45,584 nt of DNA from Candidatus Dojkabacteria bacterium (GCA_014729235.1 WJKH01000047.1:1-45584), one strand, 5' to 3'; counted from the stretch's first letter, positions 9,790 through 17,539 are shown. The notes: generated by a model from the sequence alone, not told the origin. Made by a program: numbers and translations.

Positions 9790-9802
9790 TATAATTAGAC
9801 AT
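9790..9802 (+). promoter_or_regulatory. Promoter -10 box directly before the site-2-protease gene
   Basis: A perfect TATAAT at 9790-9795 ends 7 nt before the ATG at 9803. With normal -10 to start-site spacing, transcription would begin at or within a couple of bases of the ATG, giving a leaderless mRNA. No good -35 is visible. This is one of several such arrangements in the window. Confidence 0.6.
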
Positions 9803-10426
9803 ATGTTAGATTTATACTCAATTCTAATCAGTCTCCCAATAATTGTGTTAAGCTCTGCTGTACATGAATTTGCACATGCATTTGCTGCCGATCAGCTCGG
9901 AGATTTAACGCCAAGAACTGACGGCCGTCTCACTCTCAACCCTTTCGTCCATATAAGCCCAATGGGGTTAATATCGATGCTGGTTGCCAAATTCGGCTGG
10001 AGCAAACCTGTCCGCATCAATGAATATAACTTTCAAAACCCTGTTCTCGACGCAGCAATTACAGCAATTGCCGGACCTACCTCAAACTTCCTTATTGCCC
10101 TAGTTTTTTCAGCCATCTATAACTTATTCAATATTTATAACTCCCCCTGGCTTATCCACACAATTGTCTTCGAGATTATTCTAATCAATCTCGGCCTTAC
10201 TATTTTCAATCTATTACCAATTCCGCCGCTCGATGGATCCCGAGTCGTACGACTACTTCTCCCAAATAAGCTGAGACCCTACTGGGAATCCATAGAAAAA
10301 CATTCAACCTTTATAATTCTATTGTTCTTGCTGCCAATTTCACCAATCGGACAATTCACAAGCTCATTAATATCCTCCGCTATGAGCTTTTTGCTACGTT
10401 TTCTCATCCCCCAACCGTTCATTTAA
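9803..10426 (+). CDS. Site-2-protease family intramembrane zinc metalloprotease (M50, short form)
   Basis: The 207-residue polytopic membrane protein has the HExxH zinc motif in a hydrophobic context (SSAVHEFAHAFAADQLGD) and the second signature NLLPIPPLDGSRV, whose aspartate is the third zinc ligand. It is the short PDZ-less form widespread in small-genome bacteria. Site-2 proteases cut substrates within the membrane, often anti-sigma factors or signal peptides; the target here is unknown. It is transcribed alone from a probable leaderless promoter, divergent from rpmB. Confidence 0.93.
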   Translation: MLDLYSILISLPIIVLSSAVHEFAHAFAADQLGDLTPRTDGRLTLNPFVHISPMGLISMLVAKFGWSKPVRINEYNFQNPVLDAAITAIAGPTSNFLIALVFSAIYNLFNIYNSPWLIHTIVFEIILINLGLTIFNLLPIPPLDGSRVVRLLLPNKLRPYWESIEKHSTFIILLFLLPISPIGQFTSSLISSAMSFLLRFLIPQPFI

Positions 10427-10540
10427 TTATAAGACAGTTGTTATACCTAGACTCAATTCTATTTTTACTGGACTTTAATAAACCCTTGCCTACAGGCCTT
10501 AACTCAATAATTGTAAACCTGGTCCGTTTGAAGTAGAATT

Positions 10541-10690
10541 AAATGGGTTCTTTGAGAAAATGGGGTTTTTCTTCGCCTTCAAAAAAACTTCGTATGAGAG
10601 GTCAAAATCTCTCGGCCCTGCGGGGTCGAGCTGAGACTTCCAACCTTATATTTAAGGGTCCGAAGGATTTCCTCATCTCTTAGAACCCGT
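10541..10690. ncRNA. Candidate structured RNA (unidentified)
   Basis: The 374-bp gap between the M50 gene and the tRNA cluster has no ORF but strong secondary-structure signal. AATGGGTTCTTTGAGA near 10541 is complementary over most of its length to TCTCTTAGAACCCGTT near 10675-10690, giving a closing helix around ~120 nt. Inside is an 8-bp hairpin, CTCGGCCC-TGCG-GGGTCGAG, and a smaller GAGAG/CTCTC hairpin. I could not match it to SRP, 6S, tmRNA or RNase P RNA by eye. The strand is undecided. The flanks (10427-10540, 10691-10800) show nothing clear. Confidence 0.4.
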
Positions 10691-10800
10691 TCTCCATGGG
10701 ATAATTTGCAACACTTCCCCACAGTCAAAATTGATGTTATAATTGCCCGATATTATTGATACGTATTATCTGATTCTCGTGCTCATTAAAATTTCATACT

Positions 10801-10874
10801 GCTGGAGTAGCTCAGCTGGTTAGAGCAACTGTTTTGTAAACAGTAGGTCGAGAGTTCAAATCTCTCCTCCAGCT
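10801..10874 (+). tRNA. tRNA-Thr (anticodon TGT)
   Basis: This is a complete cloverleaf. The acceptor GCTGGAG pairs with CTCCAGC. The D-arm is GCTCAGCTGGTTAGAGC. The anticodon arm is ACTGT-TTTGTAA-ACAGT with anticodon TGT. The T-arm contains GTTCAAATC. The CCA tail is not encoded, so it must be added afterwards. Confidence 0.97.
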
Positions 10875-10911
10875 TTTCATATTGCTTGTTTTTCCTTTCC
10901 TCCCCCCCTAT

Positions 10912-10926
10912 ACACTATAAGTTAGC
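10912..10926 (+). promoter_or_regulatory. tRNA promoter motif ACACTATAAGTTAGC
   Basis: ACACTATAAGTTAGC precedes tRNA-Tyr and recurs exactly before tRNA-Thr(GGT) at 11094-11108. ACTATAAGTTAGC also lies upstream of tRNA-Arg on the minus strand (38345-38333). It holds a -10-like TATAAG a few nt before the mature tRNA 5' end. I infer a shared tRNA promoter core. Confidence 0.5.
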
Positions 10927-10928
10927 GG

Positions 10929-11014
10929 GCAGGGGTGGCAGAGTGGTCAAATGCACTGGACTGTAAATCCAGCGCCTTCGGGCTACACAGGTTCAAATCC
11001 TGTCCCCTGCACCA
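10929..11014 (+). tRNA. tRNA-Tyr (anticodon GTA)
   Basis: This is a class II tRNA with a long variable arm. The acceptor GCAGGGG pairs with CCCCTGC. The anticodon arm CTGGACTGTAAATCCAG has anticodon GTA. The variable arm is CGCCTTCGGGCT-like and the T-arm contains GGTTCAAATCC. Here the terminal CCA is encoded (GCACCA), unlike in the flanking tRNA-Thr genes. Confidence 0.96.
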
Positions 11015-11093
11015 TTGTTTAAATATTAAAAAAATAATATCAAAAAACGCTTTTGCACCATACAATTGCGTTGAGAGACTTCGCTAACTTAAT

Positions 11094-11106
11094 ACACTAT
11101 AAGTTA
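11094..11106 (+). promoter_or_regulatory. tRNA promoter motif before tRNA-Thr(GGT)
   Basis: This is the second copy of ACACTATAAGTTAGC. Its last two bases are the first two of the tRNA, so the transcript probably has little or no 5' leader. Confidence 0.45.
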
Positions 11107-11180
11107 GCTGGATTAGCTCAGCTGGCTAGAGCATTCCCATGGTAAGGGAAAGGTCCCGAGTTCAAGTCTCGGATCCAGCT
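11107..11180 (+). tRNA. tRNA-Thr (anticodon GGT)
   Basis: The acceptor GCTGGAT pairs with ATCCAGC. The D-arm is GCTCAGCTGGCTAGAGC. The anticodon arm TTCCC-ATGGTAA-GGGAA has anticodon GGT. The T-arm is CCGAG-TTCAAGT-CTCGG. CCA is not encoded. It complements the TGT isoacceptor 300 bp upstream, together reading all but possibly ACG threonine codons. Confidence 0.96.
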
Positions 11181-11277
11181 TTTTAGTATTCTGCATCTCT
11201 TCAAAAATCTTAGAGTATCTGCAACCGCACGGACATGACACTATAGGATAAGTGTTGATTTTAAAATGATTTTAGAA

Positions 11278-11283
11278 TATAAT
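11278..11283 (+). promoter_or_regulatory. Promoter -10 box for rpmG
   Basis: TATAAT lies 38 nt upstream of the rpmG start, after an AT-rich stretch. It probably drives rpmG and, through the tRNA-Trp, possibly secE-nusG. Confidence 0.45.
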
Positions 11284-11321
11284 TCCTCAAATTCCCGATA
11301 ATATTATTTATTTCAAATACT

Positions 11322-11489
11322 ATGGCAAAATCAAAAAGAACTGTGATTATTGCTTTGGCATGCTCTGTATGTGGCTCCCAAAATTACACCGAGTATAAAA
11401 ACACAGCAGTTAAAGACAAAGTAGAAAAAAACAAGTACTGTAAATCATGTAAAAAGCACACCAAGCACGTTGAAACTAAGGTTAAATAG
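11322..11489 (+). CDS. rpmG: Large ribosomal subunit protein bL33
   Basis: This gene is too short for the ORF track. The 55-residue product reads [20 protein letters not shown] ... ending KHVETKVK. It has two CxxC pairs (CSVC and CKSC), the zinc-binding form of bL33. The position before tRNA-Trp, secE and nusG is the conserved bacterial order, which supports the call. Confidence 0.95.
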   Translation: MAKSKRTVIIALACSVCGSQNYTEYKNTAVKDKVEKNKYCKSCKKHTKHVETKVK

Positions 11490-11556
11490 CAAAACTAATT
11501 TTAATAGCCGATCTCCGGCAAGATTAAGCTGTTATTTATTAGAGAGCAATTACTGC

Positions 11557-11629
11557 GGGCCCATAGTTTTAACTGGCAAAACAACGGTCTCCAAAACCGC
11601 AGTTCTCCGTTCAAATCGGAGTGGGCCTG
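11557..11629 (+). tRNA. tRNA-Trp (anticodon CCA)
   Basis: The acceptor GGGCCCA pairs with TGGGCCT (first pair G-U). The anticodon arm CGGT-CTCCAAA-ACCG has anticodon CCA. The T-arm is CTCCG-TTCAAAT-CGGAG. The discriminator base is G, as usual for bacterial tRNA-Trp, and CCA is not encoded. It sits between rpmG and secE. This G73 matters for reading the T-box at 30.6 kb. Confidence 0.95.
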
Positions 11630-11671
11630 TTTGATACTTGAGTTAAAATTTATATTTAAGCCTGAACAATT

Positions 11672-12025
11672 ATGGCAGCAAAAAAAGGAAAAAAATCGAA
11701 AGCAAAGAAGAATAAAATTCAGATTGACAAAGACTCCGTCAAGACAATAGTCATCAGCAGCCTTCTGTATACTGGAATAACGCTTCTGCTGACTTACACT
11801 ACCCTGCCTACCCCTGCTCATGCACTTATAACATCAATCGTAACAGGAGCGGTCCTGGGAGTTGCTACCCAATATGCAAGAGTCAACCTGCTTCAGGATG
11901 TGACATTTTTAGATTTTAAAACCCTTGTTAACCTCACGTTATATGTTTTTGTTGTTTGTGGTATAATAGCTGCGCTATCAATCGGTATAGACAGAGTCCT
12001 TCAGAAACTCTGGGCTCTACTATAA
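11672..12025 (+). CDS. secE: Preprotein translocase subunit SecE (extended)
   Basis: The protein has 117 residues. The C-terminal ~45 (VTFLDFKTLVNLTLYVFVVCGIIAALSIGIDRVLQKLWALL) match SecE: an amphipathic helix, then the conserved membrane helix that clamps SecY. A Lys-rich N-terminus (AAKKGKKSKAKKNK) and two extra hydrophobic helices (VKTIVISSLLYTGITLLL; ALITSIVTGAVLGVATQ) precede it, so it would have three membrane segments rather than the one typical of most bacteria. Position directly before nusG supports the call. Confidence 0.88.
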   Translation: MAAKKGKKSKAKKNKIQIDKDSVKTIVISSLLYTGITLLLTYTTLPTPAHALITSIVTGAVLGVATQYARVNLLQDVTFLDFKTLVNLTLYVFVVCGIIAALSIGIDRVLQKLWALL

Positions 12026-12052
12026 TTACTCATTAAATTATTTTGTAATTTC

Positions 12053-12742
12053 ATGGCAAAAAAGCGAGTAACAAAAAAATCCAAGAAATCAGCCAAGGAA
12101 GTCCTTGAAAATTCTGGCGAAAGTAAATCCTCAACAAAAGCGGCAAAGACAACAGCTTCTGAGGATAAAAACGATAAGACTAAATCAACTACCAAAACAA
12201 CTTCACAAAGGATGACAAGCAAGCCAAGATGGTATGTTTTAAACATCCAGCCAAGTCATGAGATTGCAGTTTCAAATTCAATTAAACAGCGGGTTAAAGC
12301 TACAGGAACTCAAGATCGCATTAAAGAAGTTCTAGTCCCGACTCAAAAGAAGATTGTAGTCAAAGAAGGAAAACAAGACATTAAAGAAGAAAGAATCTTT
12401 CCAGGATATATTTTGATCAAAATGCAGTTAAACCCACAGACCTGGGAGTTAATTACAAACACAGAAGGAGTTCGAGGATTTGTCAGAACTGACAAATATC
12501 CTCGCCCACTTCCTGAAGAAGAAGTCAAAGCGATCATGAAATTTATGGAAGTTGAACAGCCTGCGTATAAAGCCTCTTTCAGCGTAGGCGAAGCACTGAA
12601 GATCGTTGATGGGCCGTTTGCTGATTTCATCGGAAGCGTCCAAAGCATTAACGATAAAAAGGGTAAAGTTGAAGTTTTGGTTTCTTTTCTAGGCAGAGAA
12701 GCACCCGTAGAACTTGACTTTTCACAAGTTGAGAAGCTCTAA
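12053..12742 (+). CDS. nusG: Transcription termination/antitermination protein NusG
   Basis: The protein has 229 residues. The NGN domain starts at about 58 (PRWYVLNIQPSHEIAVSNSI) with FPGYILIKMQ and GVRGFVRT. A C-terminal KOW domain follows (VGEALKIVDGPFADFIGSVQSINDKKGKVEVLVSFLGRE). It binds RNA polymerase at the clamp and links it to Rho or the ribosome. The first ~57 residues are an extra Lys/Ser/Thr-rich tail not seen in typical ~180-residue NusG. Confidence 0.96.
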   Translation: MAKKRVTKKSKKSAKEVLENSGESKSSTKAAKTTASEDKNDKTKSTTKTTSQRMTSKPRWYVLNIQPSHEIAVSNSIKQRVKATGTQDRIKEVLVPTQKKIVVKEGKQDIKEERIFPGYILIKMQLNPQTWELITNTEGVRGFVRTDKYPRPLPEEEVKAIMKFMEVEQPAYKASFSVGEALKIVDGPFADFIGSVQSINDKKGKVEVLVSFLGREAPVELDFSQVEKL

Positions 12743-12765
12743 TTTAATTATCTGAAATACCGAAA

Positions 12766-13191
12766 ATGGCTAAAGAAATTATGCAAGTCGTGAAGTTAAT
12801 TATTCCCGCTGGCCAGGCCAGCCCGGCTCCCCCTATTGGACCAGCACTCTCACAGTACGGAATAAATATTGGCGATTTCACAAATCAATTCAATGAAAAA
12901 ACTCAGGAGGATGGAGGGATATTAACACCGGTTGTACTGACTATCTACAAGGACAGATCCTTCTCTGTTGAACTAAAGACCCCTCCCACTTCAGAGCTCA
13001 TCAGGAGAAGGCTTGGCATCAAGAAAGGGTCATCTGTTCCGAATCTCAAAAAGGTTGGAAAATTAACACAGCAGCATATCGATGAAATTATTGAAATTAA
13101 AAAAGACGATTTTAATACAACTGATAGGGATAAAGCCCTCAAAATCATTGAAGGACAAGCAAAACAAATGGGCGTTGAAATTGAAAAATAA
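12766..13191 (+). CDS. rplK: Large ribosomal subunit protein uL11
   Basis: The 141-residue protein has standard uL11 length and sequence. The N-terminal domain contains KLIIPAGQASPAPPIGPALSQYGINI; the C-terminal RNA-binding domain contains PPTSELIRRRLGIKKGS and an IIEGQAKQMGVEI end. It forms the GTPase-associated centre with the L10-L7/L12 stalk. It sits 23 nt after nusG and 21 nt before rplA. Confidence 0.97.
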   Translation: MAKEIMQVVKLIIPAGQASPAPPIGPALSQYGINIGDFTNQFNEKTQEDGGILTPVVLTIYKDRSFSVELKTPPTSELIRRRLGIKKGSSVPNLKKVGKLTQQHIDEIIEIKKDDFNTTDRDKALKIIEGQAKQMGVEIEK

Positions 13192-13212
13192 TTTTTTGAA
13201 ATCAAATTAATC

Positions 13213-13896
13213 ATGGCAAAAAGAGGAAAAAGATACAAAGACGCAGTTAAGAAGGCTGGCGAAAAAGAGTCTTTGAACCTTTCTGACGCTATTGAAAAAG
13301 CAAAAGAAAACTCATACTCAAATTTCACCGGCAGCATAGATCTTCACGTCTCAATTAATGTGCCAAAAGACACCGACCCGAAGTCAATCCGCAGCGCTAT
13401 TACATTACCAAACGCAACTGGTGATCAAGATAAACAAATAATTGTATTTACGGAGGACAAAGCCGATGAGGCAGAGAAAGCCGGAGCCGTAAAAGCCGGC
13501 CTTGAAGATCTAATCAAGGCAGTCAAGGACGGCAGTATTGATTTTGATGTAGCAATAGCCTCGCCTTCAGTTATGCCAAAAATCGGGCAGCTTGGTAAAA
13601 TTTTAGGGCCTAAAGGTCTAATGCCAAGTCCAAAGAACGGCACAGTTACAGAAGACATAAAATCAGCTGTTGAAGAATATCTAAAGGGTAAATCAAACTT
13701 TGCTTGTGATGAAGGCGGAGTCTTGCATATCTCACTTGGAAAAGCAGACATGGAAACTGAGAAACTAGTTGAAAATGCAAAATCATTTATTGAAGAAGTC
13801 GTAAAAGTGGTTGGAAAGCCAAGACCTATTGTCTTGAAATCGATCCACGTCTCTCCTTCAATGGGCCCAAGCGTTCCTGTTGAGTTGGAAAATTAA
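13213..13896 (+). CDS. rplA: Large ribosomal subunit protein uL1
   Basis: The 227-residue protein has standard uL1 length. Motifs are LSDAIEKAKENSYSNFTGSIDLHVSINV, the hinge region MPKIGQLGKILGPKGLMPSPKNGTVT, and the C-terminal KSIHVSPSMGPSVPVE. It forms the L1 stalk at the E site and in many bacteria represses its own operon. Presence of uL1 is informative because several Patescibacteria subgroups have lost it. Confidence 0.97.
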   Translation: MAKRGKRYKDAVKKAGEKESLNLSDAIEKAKENSYSNFTGSIDLHVSINVPKDTDPKSIRSAITLPNATGDQDKQIIVFTEDKADEAEKAGAVKAGLEDLIKAVKDGSIDFDVAIASPSVMPKIGQLGKILGPKGLMPSPKNGTVTEDIKSAVEEYLKGKSNFACDEGGVLHISLGKADMETEKLVENAKSFIEEVVKVVGKPRPIVLKSIHVSPSMGPSVPVELEN

Positions 13897-13901
13897 AAAA
13901 T

Positions 13902-13930
13902 TTGCCTAATTATTGAAAATCGAATATAAT
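13902..13930 (+). promoter_or_regulatory. Promoter for rplJ-rplL
   Basis: A -35-like TTGCCT (13902-13907) and a perfect TATAAT (13925-13930) are separated by 17 bp, just after the rplA stop. This separates rplJL from rplKA, as in many bacteria. Confidence 0.65.
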
Positions 13931-13954
13931 ACGAGCTACGAAATTCAAAAATTA

Positions 13955-14025
13955 GTTGAGCCGCTGGTCAAAGAAACGAGGTGGTCTTAAGACGTAAATC
14001 CTTGCGAGACCGGAGACATTTCAAA
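13955..14025 (+). ncRNA. Ribosomal protein L10 leader
   Basis: The 165-nt leader of rplJ contains CCGCTGGTC ... CCTTGCGAGACCGGAGAC, which resembles the L10-leader family in which L10 (with L7/L12) binds a kink-turn to repress rplJL. The match is by motif memory and position, and exact helix limits were not computed. Confidence 0.6.
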
Positions 14026-14061
14026 AAATACACGTTACAATAAATTAATAAATCTGATACC

Positions 14062-14595
14062 ATGCCAAAAAGCAAGGAGTATAAGGAGACACTATTAAAA
14101 AAATATAAAGACACTCTGTCTGAAGCCGATGGCTATATCGCGGTTGATCCAACTGAGGTCGATACAGCAACTACAACTGAATTAAAAAAAGAGCTGAAAG
14201 AAAATAATGCCGACTATATAGTAGTCAAGAATACAATTTTCAAAATTGCTCTTCAGGATGAAAACGAAATTCCACCACAAACTATTGACTTCTCAGGTGC
14301 AACAGCAATTATAACCTATTCAGAAGACCCAACAATACCTGCAAAAGCAGTGCAGAAAGTCCAGAAACAAACAAAACTTTTTGCAGCTCGCTATGGCTAT
14401 ATCGGCAAGAAGTACCTTGATTCACAGCGAGTCATGGACCTGGCAGATATCCCGGGACGCGAAGAGCTGCTTGCAAAACTGGTTGGCTCATTAAGCTCTC
14501 CAGTCTCAGGATTCATGAATACAGTAACCGGAAATCTACAAGGGTTTGCCCGGGTAATTTCGGCCTTAAAAGATCAGAAAGAAGCTGAAGCTTAA
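14062..14595 (+). CDS. rplJ: Large ribosomal subunit protein uL10
   Basis: The 177-residue protein has a typical N-terminal rRNA-binding domain (KEYKETLLKKYKDTLSEADGYIAVD, ADYIVVKNTIFKIAL) and a C-terminal helix for L7/L12 dimers (LLAKLVGSLSSPVSGFMNTVTGNLQGFARVISALKDQKEA). It is the base of the ribosomal stalk. It is preceded by its own promoter and L10 leader, and followed by rplL. Confidence 0.96.
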   Translation: MPKSKEYKETLLKKYKDTLSEADGYIAVDPTEVDTATTTELKKELKENNADYIVVKNTIFKIALQDENEIPPQTIDFSGATAIITYSEDPTIPAKAVQKVQKQTKLFAARYGYIGKKYLDSQRVMDLADIPGREELLAKLVGSLSSPVSGFMNTVTGNLQGFARVISALKDQKEAEA

Positions 14596-14649
14596 GAATT
14601 TTAAAATTAAGCTTGCTATCAAAATAAATAACTTAAATAATTAAAATAT

Positions 14650-15144
14650 ATGGCAGATACAAAAAAGGCAGAGAAGAAGGAAGAGAAAAAAGAAGAGAAA
14701 GCTCCAAAAGCTGAAGAAAGCTCAAAGGAAGAAACCTCAAAAGAGGACTCCAAAGATCTCCCTGAACTCTCAAAAAATGCAGAGAAAGTACTGGAAGTTG
14801 TTGAAAAGATGACAGTACTGGAACTTGCAGACCTCGTCAAAGTGATGGAGGAAAAGTTCGGAGTAAGCGCCGCAGCTCCAGTAGCTATGGCAGCAGCCCC
14901 TGCAGCAGGCGGAGGTGAAGAAGAGGAAGAGAAATCAAGCTTCACTATTGTCCTTAAAGAGGCAGGCGCTCAGAAGATCCCTGTTATCAAAGCTGTTCGT
15001 GAAATCACCGAGCTGGGACTCAAAGAGGCTAAGGATCTTGTAGAAGGTGCTCCAAAAGAGGTTAAAGCTGACGTTCCAAAAGAGGAAGCAGAAGAAATCA
15101 AAGCAAAACTTGAGGAAGTAGGTGCAACTGTTGAGCTTCAATAG
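14650..15144 (+). CDS. rplL: Large ribosomal subunit protein bL12 (L7/L12) with extended N-terminus
   Basis: The protein has 164 residues against the usual ~120-125. The extra ~42 N-terminal residues are highly charged ([25 protein letters not shown]). The dimerisation domain ([31 protein letters not shown]), Ala/Gly hinge and C-terminal factor-binding domain ([38 protein letters not shown]) then follow in standard order. It recruits translation GTPases. It is the last gene before a strong terminator. Confidence 0.97.
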   Translation: MADTKKAEKKEEKKEEKAPKAEESSKEETSKEDSKDLPELSKNAEKVLEVVEKMTVLELADLVKVMEEKFGVSAAAPVAMAAAPAAGGGEEEEEKSSFTIVLKEAGAQKIPVIKAVREITELGLKEAKDLVEGAPKEVKADVPKEEAEEIKAKLEEVGATVELQ

Positions 15145-15272
15145 CTTTAGCTTTTAAATCAAACGAGCCAAGGTACACAAAGCCCATTGGATTTGTGATA
15201 CTTGAGTAAGAGCTGATATCAAACTAGCGAGAATACAAAAGCTGTTTGAATGCCTAATCCTGAGAATTTAAA

Positions 15273-15303
15273 ATGCGGATAACAAAAGTTTATCCGCATT
15301 TTT
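15273..15303 (+). terminator. Terminator of the rplJ-rplL transcript
   Basis: A perfect 10-bp stem (ATGCGGATAA / TTATCCGCAT) with a 7-nt loop is followed by a T-run. It separates the ribosomal operon from the ATP-grasp cassette. The stretch 15145-15272 holds no gene. Confidence 0.88.
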
Positions 15304-15313
15304 GCAGAAAAAC

Positions 15314-15323
15314 GTGGTATAAT
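15314..15323 (+). promoter_or_regulatory. Extended -10 promoter of the ATP-grasp cassette
   Basis: GTGGTATAAT contains a TG extended -10 followed by a perfect TATAAT at 15318-15323, directly after the terminator and 67 nt before the first cassette gene. No convincing -35 is seen. The spacing leaves a ~60-nt untranslated leader, unlike the leaderless promoters elsewhere. Confidence 0.55.
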
Positions 15324-15390
15324 ATACTATATTACTAATGCAAAACTGCCATGCAAAAGAATACCTCCCGAGCAGCTATCTAAGTTCTTA

Positions 15391-16065
15391 ATGTATACTC
15401 AGATGATCTTACCAAATCTTCCGCACGGAATAATTGTATTACTCTTATTTCTCCCGGTAATAGCGACAATTGCGAATTTCGCAAGATACGTACTTGGAAT
15501 TAGAACCCTAGGTATATACCCTGCCCTTTCACTTGCATTTGCCTTTTTACTCACCGGATTTCGATACGGAATGATAATCACTACCCTGGTCTTCGCAATA
15601 TCTTCACTAAGCTACTCGCTGATCAAATACACCAGAATGCATTACGTCTCCAAAATTACAGTTATCTACACGGCAAATGCTATTTTTTTAATCCTTGCAT
15701 TTACTTTATTCACCCAGGCCCCGTTTTTTAGCAATGTTCTAAATCTTGACTTTAACGAGATTAACCCAGCTGGTGTTTTATTAATCGCTGTCCTCATAGA
15801 CTTTTTTGTGAAACAGACAGTAAAAAAAGATTGGTTCACAGCAACCAGATCATTCATTGAGACGATTATAGTATCTTCAATTGGTTTCTTAATCATTCGT
15901 ATTCCCCGATTTGACCTGATCCTGGTAAAATATGCCTGGATTATCCCCTTATTAATAATTGTGAATGTCATTATTGGCCAGGGAAGCAACCTTAAGCTTC
16001 TTGAAATTCTCAGATTCAAGCAAATTATTGTTAAACCAAATCCACAGGATGACAAATCTTCTTAA
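15391..16065 (+). CDS. 7TM membrane protein of the amidoligase-associated 7TM_transglut family
   Basis: The 224-residue protein has about seven hydrophobic helices. The segment ATIANFARYVLGIRTLGIYPALSLAFAFLLTG strongly resembles the 7TM domain that, in Proteobacteria, is fused to an inactive transglutaminase domain and encoded beside a RimK-related glutamate ligase. Here the transglutaminase-like part is absent and the protein is just the 7TM module. The gene overlaps the next one (ligase) by 17 nt, so the two are translationally coupled. I infer that it anchors the ligases or moves their product at the membrane. Confidence 0.75.
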   Translation: MYTQMILPNLPHGIIVLLLFLPVIATIANFARYVLGIRTLGIYPALSLAFAFLLTGFRYGMIITTLVFAISSLSYSLIKYTRMHYVSKITVIYTANAIFLILAFTLFTQAPFFSNVLNLDFNEINPAGVLLIAVLIDFFVKQTVKKDWFTATRSFIETIIVSSIGFLIIRIPRFDLILVKYAWIIPLLIIVNVIIGQGSNLKLLEILRFKQIIVKPNPQDDKSS

Positions 16066-17539
16066 AAATCTCGCAACAACAGAAGTTTTAGGTATCAACC
16101 GAAGAAATCAGGACTATCTTCGTCCACTGAATTCGCCCTCAGCAAAGAAAATTGCTGACAGCAAACTACTTACCAAGCGGATTCTTCGACGCTCAAACAT
16201 CCAGACACCGGAATTATTCAAAGTAATTCGGACTGAAAAGCAGTTAAAATACGTAGACTGGTCAAGTCTACCCAAAAGTTTTGTTATCAAACCAAATCAG
16301 GGGTCACGAGGGAGAGGCATTTTGATCGTCTATGGGAAGAAAAAAGGAAGCGAACAAGCCTGGATCCAATCCAACAACCAAATTGTCAGAATTAAAGACT
16401 TTGAATCGCATATTATGCAAATTTTCGAAGGTCGATTTTCACTTGGAAGCAGAAGAGATATCGCTCTAATTGAAGAAAGATTAAAAACCGACAAACTACT
16501 GAAGAAATACAGCTACAAAGGAGTTCCTGATATACGCATAATTGTATACAACAGCATCCCTTTGATGGCTATGACAAGGCTCCCCACCAAGGAATCAAAC
16601 GGAAAAGCAAACCTGCATGCCGGAGCAATCTGTGTAGGTATCGACATTGGAAGCGGCATCACTATTAACGGAATTCACCTAAAAAGCAAATCACTATTGT
16701 CGGATACATACGAGCCAATTGAAATGACATACGATCAAAAAATCAACCTCCCGATAAAAGGTATTGAAATTCCAAATTGGGATGAGATCCTGGAAATTGC
16801 CGTTAAATGCCAGCGAGAAAGCGGTCTTGGATATGCAGGTGTAGATATTGCAATTGACAGAGATAAAGGCCCAATGGTATTTGAGCTAAATGCCCGCCCG
16901 GGACTTGGAATTCAGGTGACGAATAACGCTGGACTCAGGTTTAGGCTTGAACGTGTAGCTGGAATTAAAGTAAAAAACACCAAGCATGCAGTGCGTATAG
17001 CAAAAAACCTATTTGGAGGAAGCGTAAGTGAGGAAATTGAGCTATTGAGTGGTCGGCAGATTGCCAATTTAGTCGAGAAAATTACTCTTTTTGAAAAAGG
17101 GAAATACAAAGTCAAGAGAAAACGAAAAAAATTAAAGCAAGGCACACTTCTAGTCAAAGGCCTCCTCGACACTGGCCTTCTAACTTCACGTATCGATCGT
17201 GATACCGCAGCAAAACTGGGATTTATCGATGCTATTAAATCTTTCAACTCCTATGAAATTCCCAAAGTTTTTAACTCGTTTGAAGAAGCCCAGGCCTACA
17301 TAGATAAGATGGATAACACAATCTCAAAACACGAAGATATCGTTCGATTGGCAAAAATTACAGAGGAAGGGAAAATAAGAGTAAGACCCGTGATCAGTGT
17401 TAACTTGCTTATTAAGGGAATTCACAAGAATATCGAGGTTATAATTAGTACAAGAAAGGAGTTAATCTACCCTATCCTGATAGGGCGTAGAGAATTAAAA
17501 GACTTTCTTATCGATGCAAGTAAAACTTTTACCCGATAA
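16049..17539 (+). CDS. RimK-related ATP-grasp amide ligase fused to a RimK-type pepsin-like protease domain
   Basis: The start is taken as the ATG at 16049 (MTNLLKNLATTEVLGINRRNQDY), with an AGG just upstream, instead of the earlier ATG of the ORF track; this gives 496 residues. Residues ~30-310 are an ATP-grasp domain of the alpha-L-glutamate-ligase-like family: VIKPNQGSRGRGILI, LHAGAICVGIDIGSG, and the metal-binding FELNARPGLGIQ. Residues ~370-495 resemble the RimK-associated aspartic-protease-like domain: GTLLVKGLLDTGLLTSRIDRDTAAKLGF with the DTG motif, and YPILIGRRELKDFLIDASKTF. These are usually separate genes. It should ligate an amino acid, perhaps glutamate, to a peptide or metabolite, and the second domain might cleave such bonds. 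Confidence 0.85.
   Translation: MTNLLKNLATTEVLGINRRNQDYLRPLNSPSAKKIADSKLLTKRILRRSNIQTPELFKVIRTEKQLKYVDWSSLPKSFVIKPNQGSRGRGILIVYGKKKGSEQAWIQSNNQIVRIKDFESHIMQIFEGRFSLGSRRDIALIEERLKTDKLLKKYSYKGVPDIRIIVYNSIPLMAMTRLPTKESNGKANLHAGAICVGIDIGSGITINGIHLKSKSLLSDTYEPIEMTYDQKINLPIKGIEIPNWDEILEIAVKCQRESGLGYAGVDIAIDRDKGPMVFELNARPGLGIQVTNNAGLRFRLERVAGIKVKNTKHAVRIAKNLFGGSVSEEIELLSGRQIANLVEKITLFEKGKYKVKRKRKKLKQGTLLVKGLLDTGLLTSRIDRDTAAKLGFIDAIKSFNSYEIPKVFNSFEEAQAYIDKMDNTISKHEDIVRLAKITEEGKIRVRPVISVNLLIKGIHKNIEVIISTRKELIYPILIGRRELKDFLIDASKTFTR

Noticed and set aside
10541-10690. SRP RNA, because of GGTCCGAAGGA near 10660
   Set aside because: The rest of the conserved apical loop of SRP RNA (GGAAGCAGCC) is not found and the helices do not fit. 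It is listed only as an unassigned RNA candidate.
15965-16048. Earlier start of the fused ligase in the ORF track
   Set aside because: The first 28 codons lie entirely inside the 7TM gene and do not resemble the ligase family. The ATG at 16049 with AGG upstream fits better.
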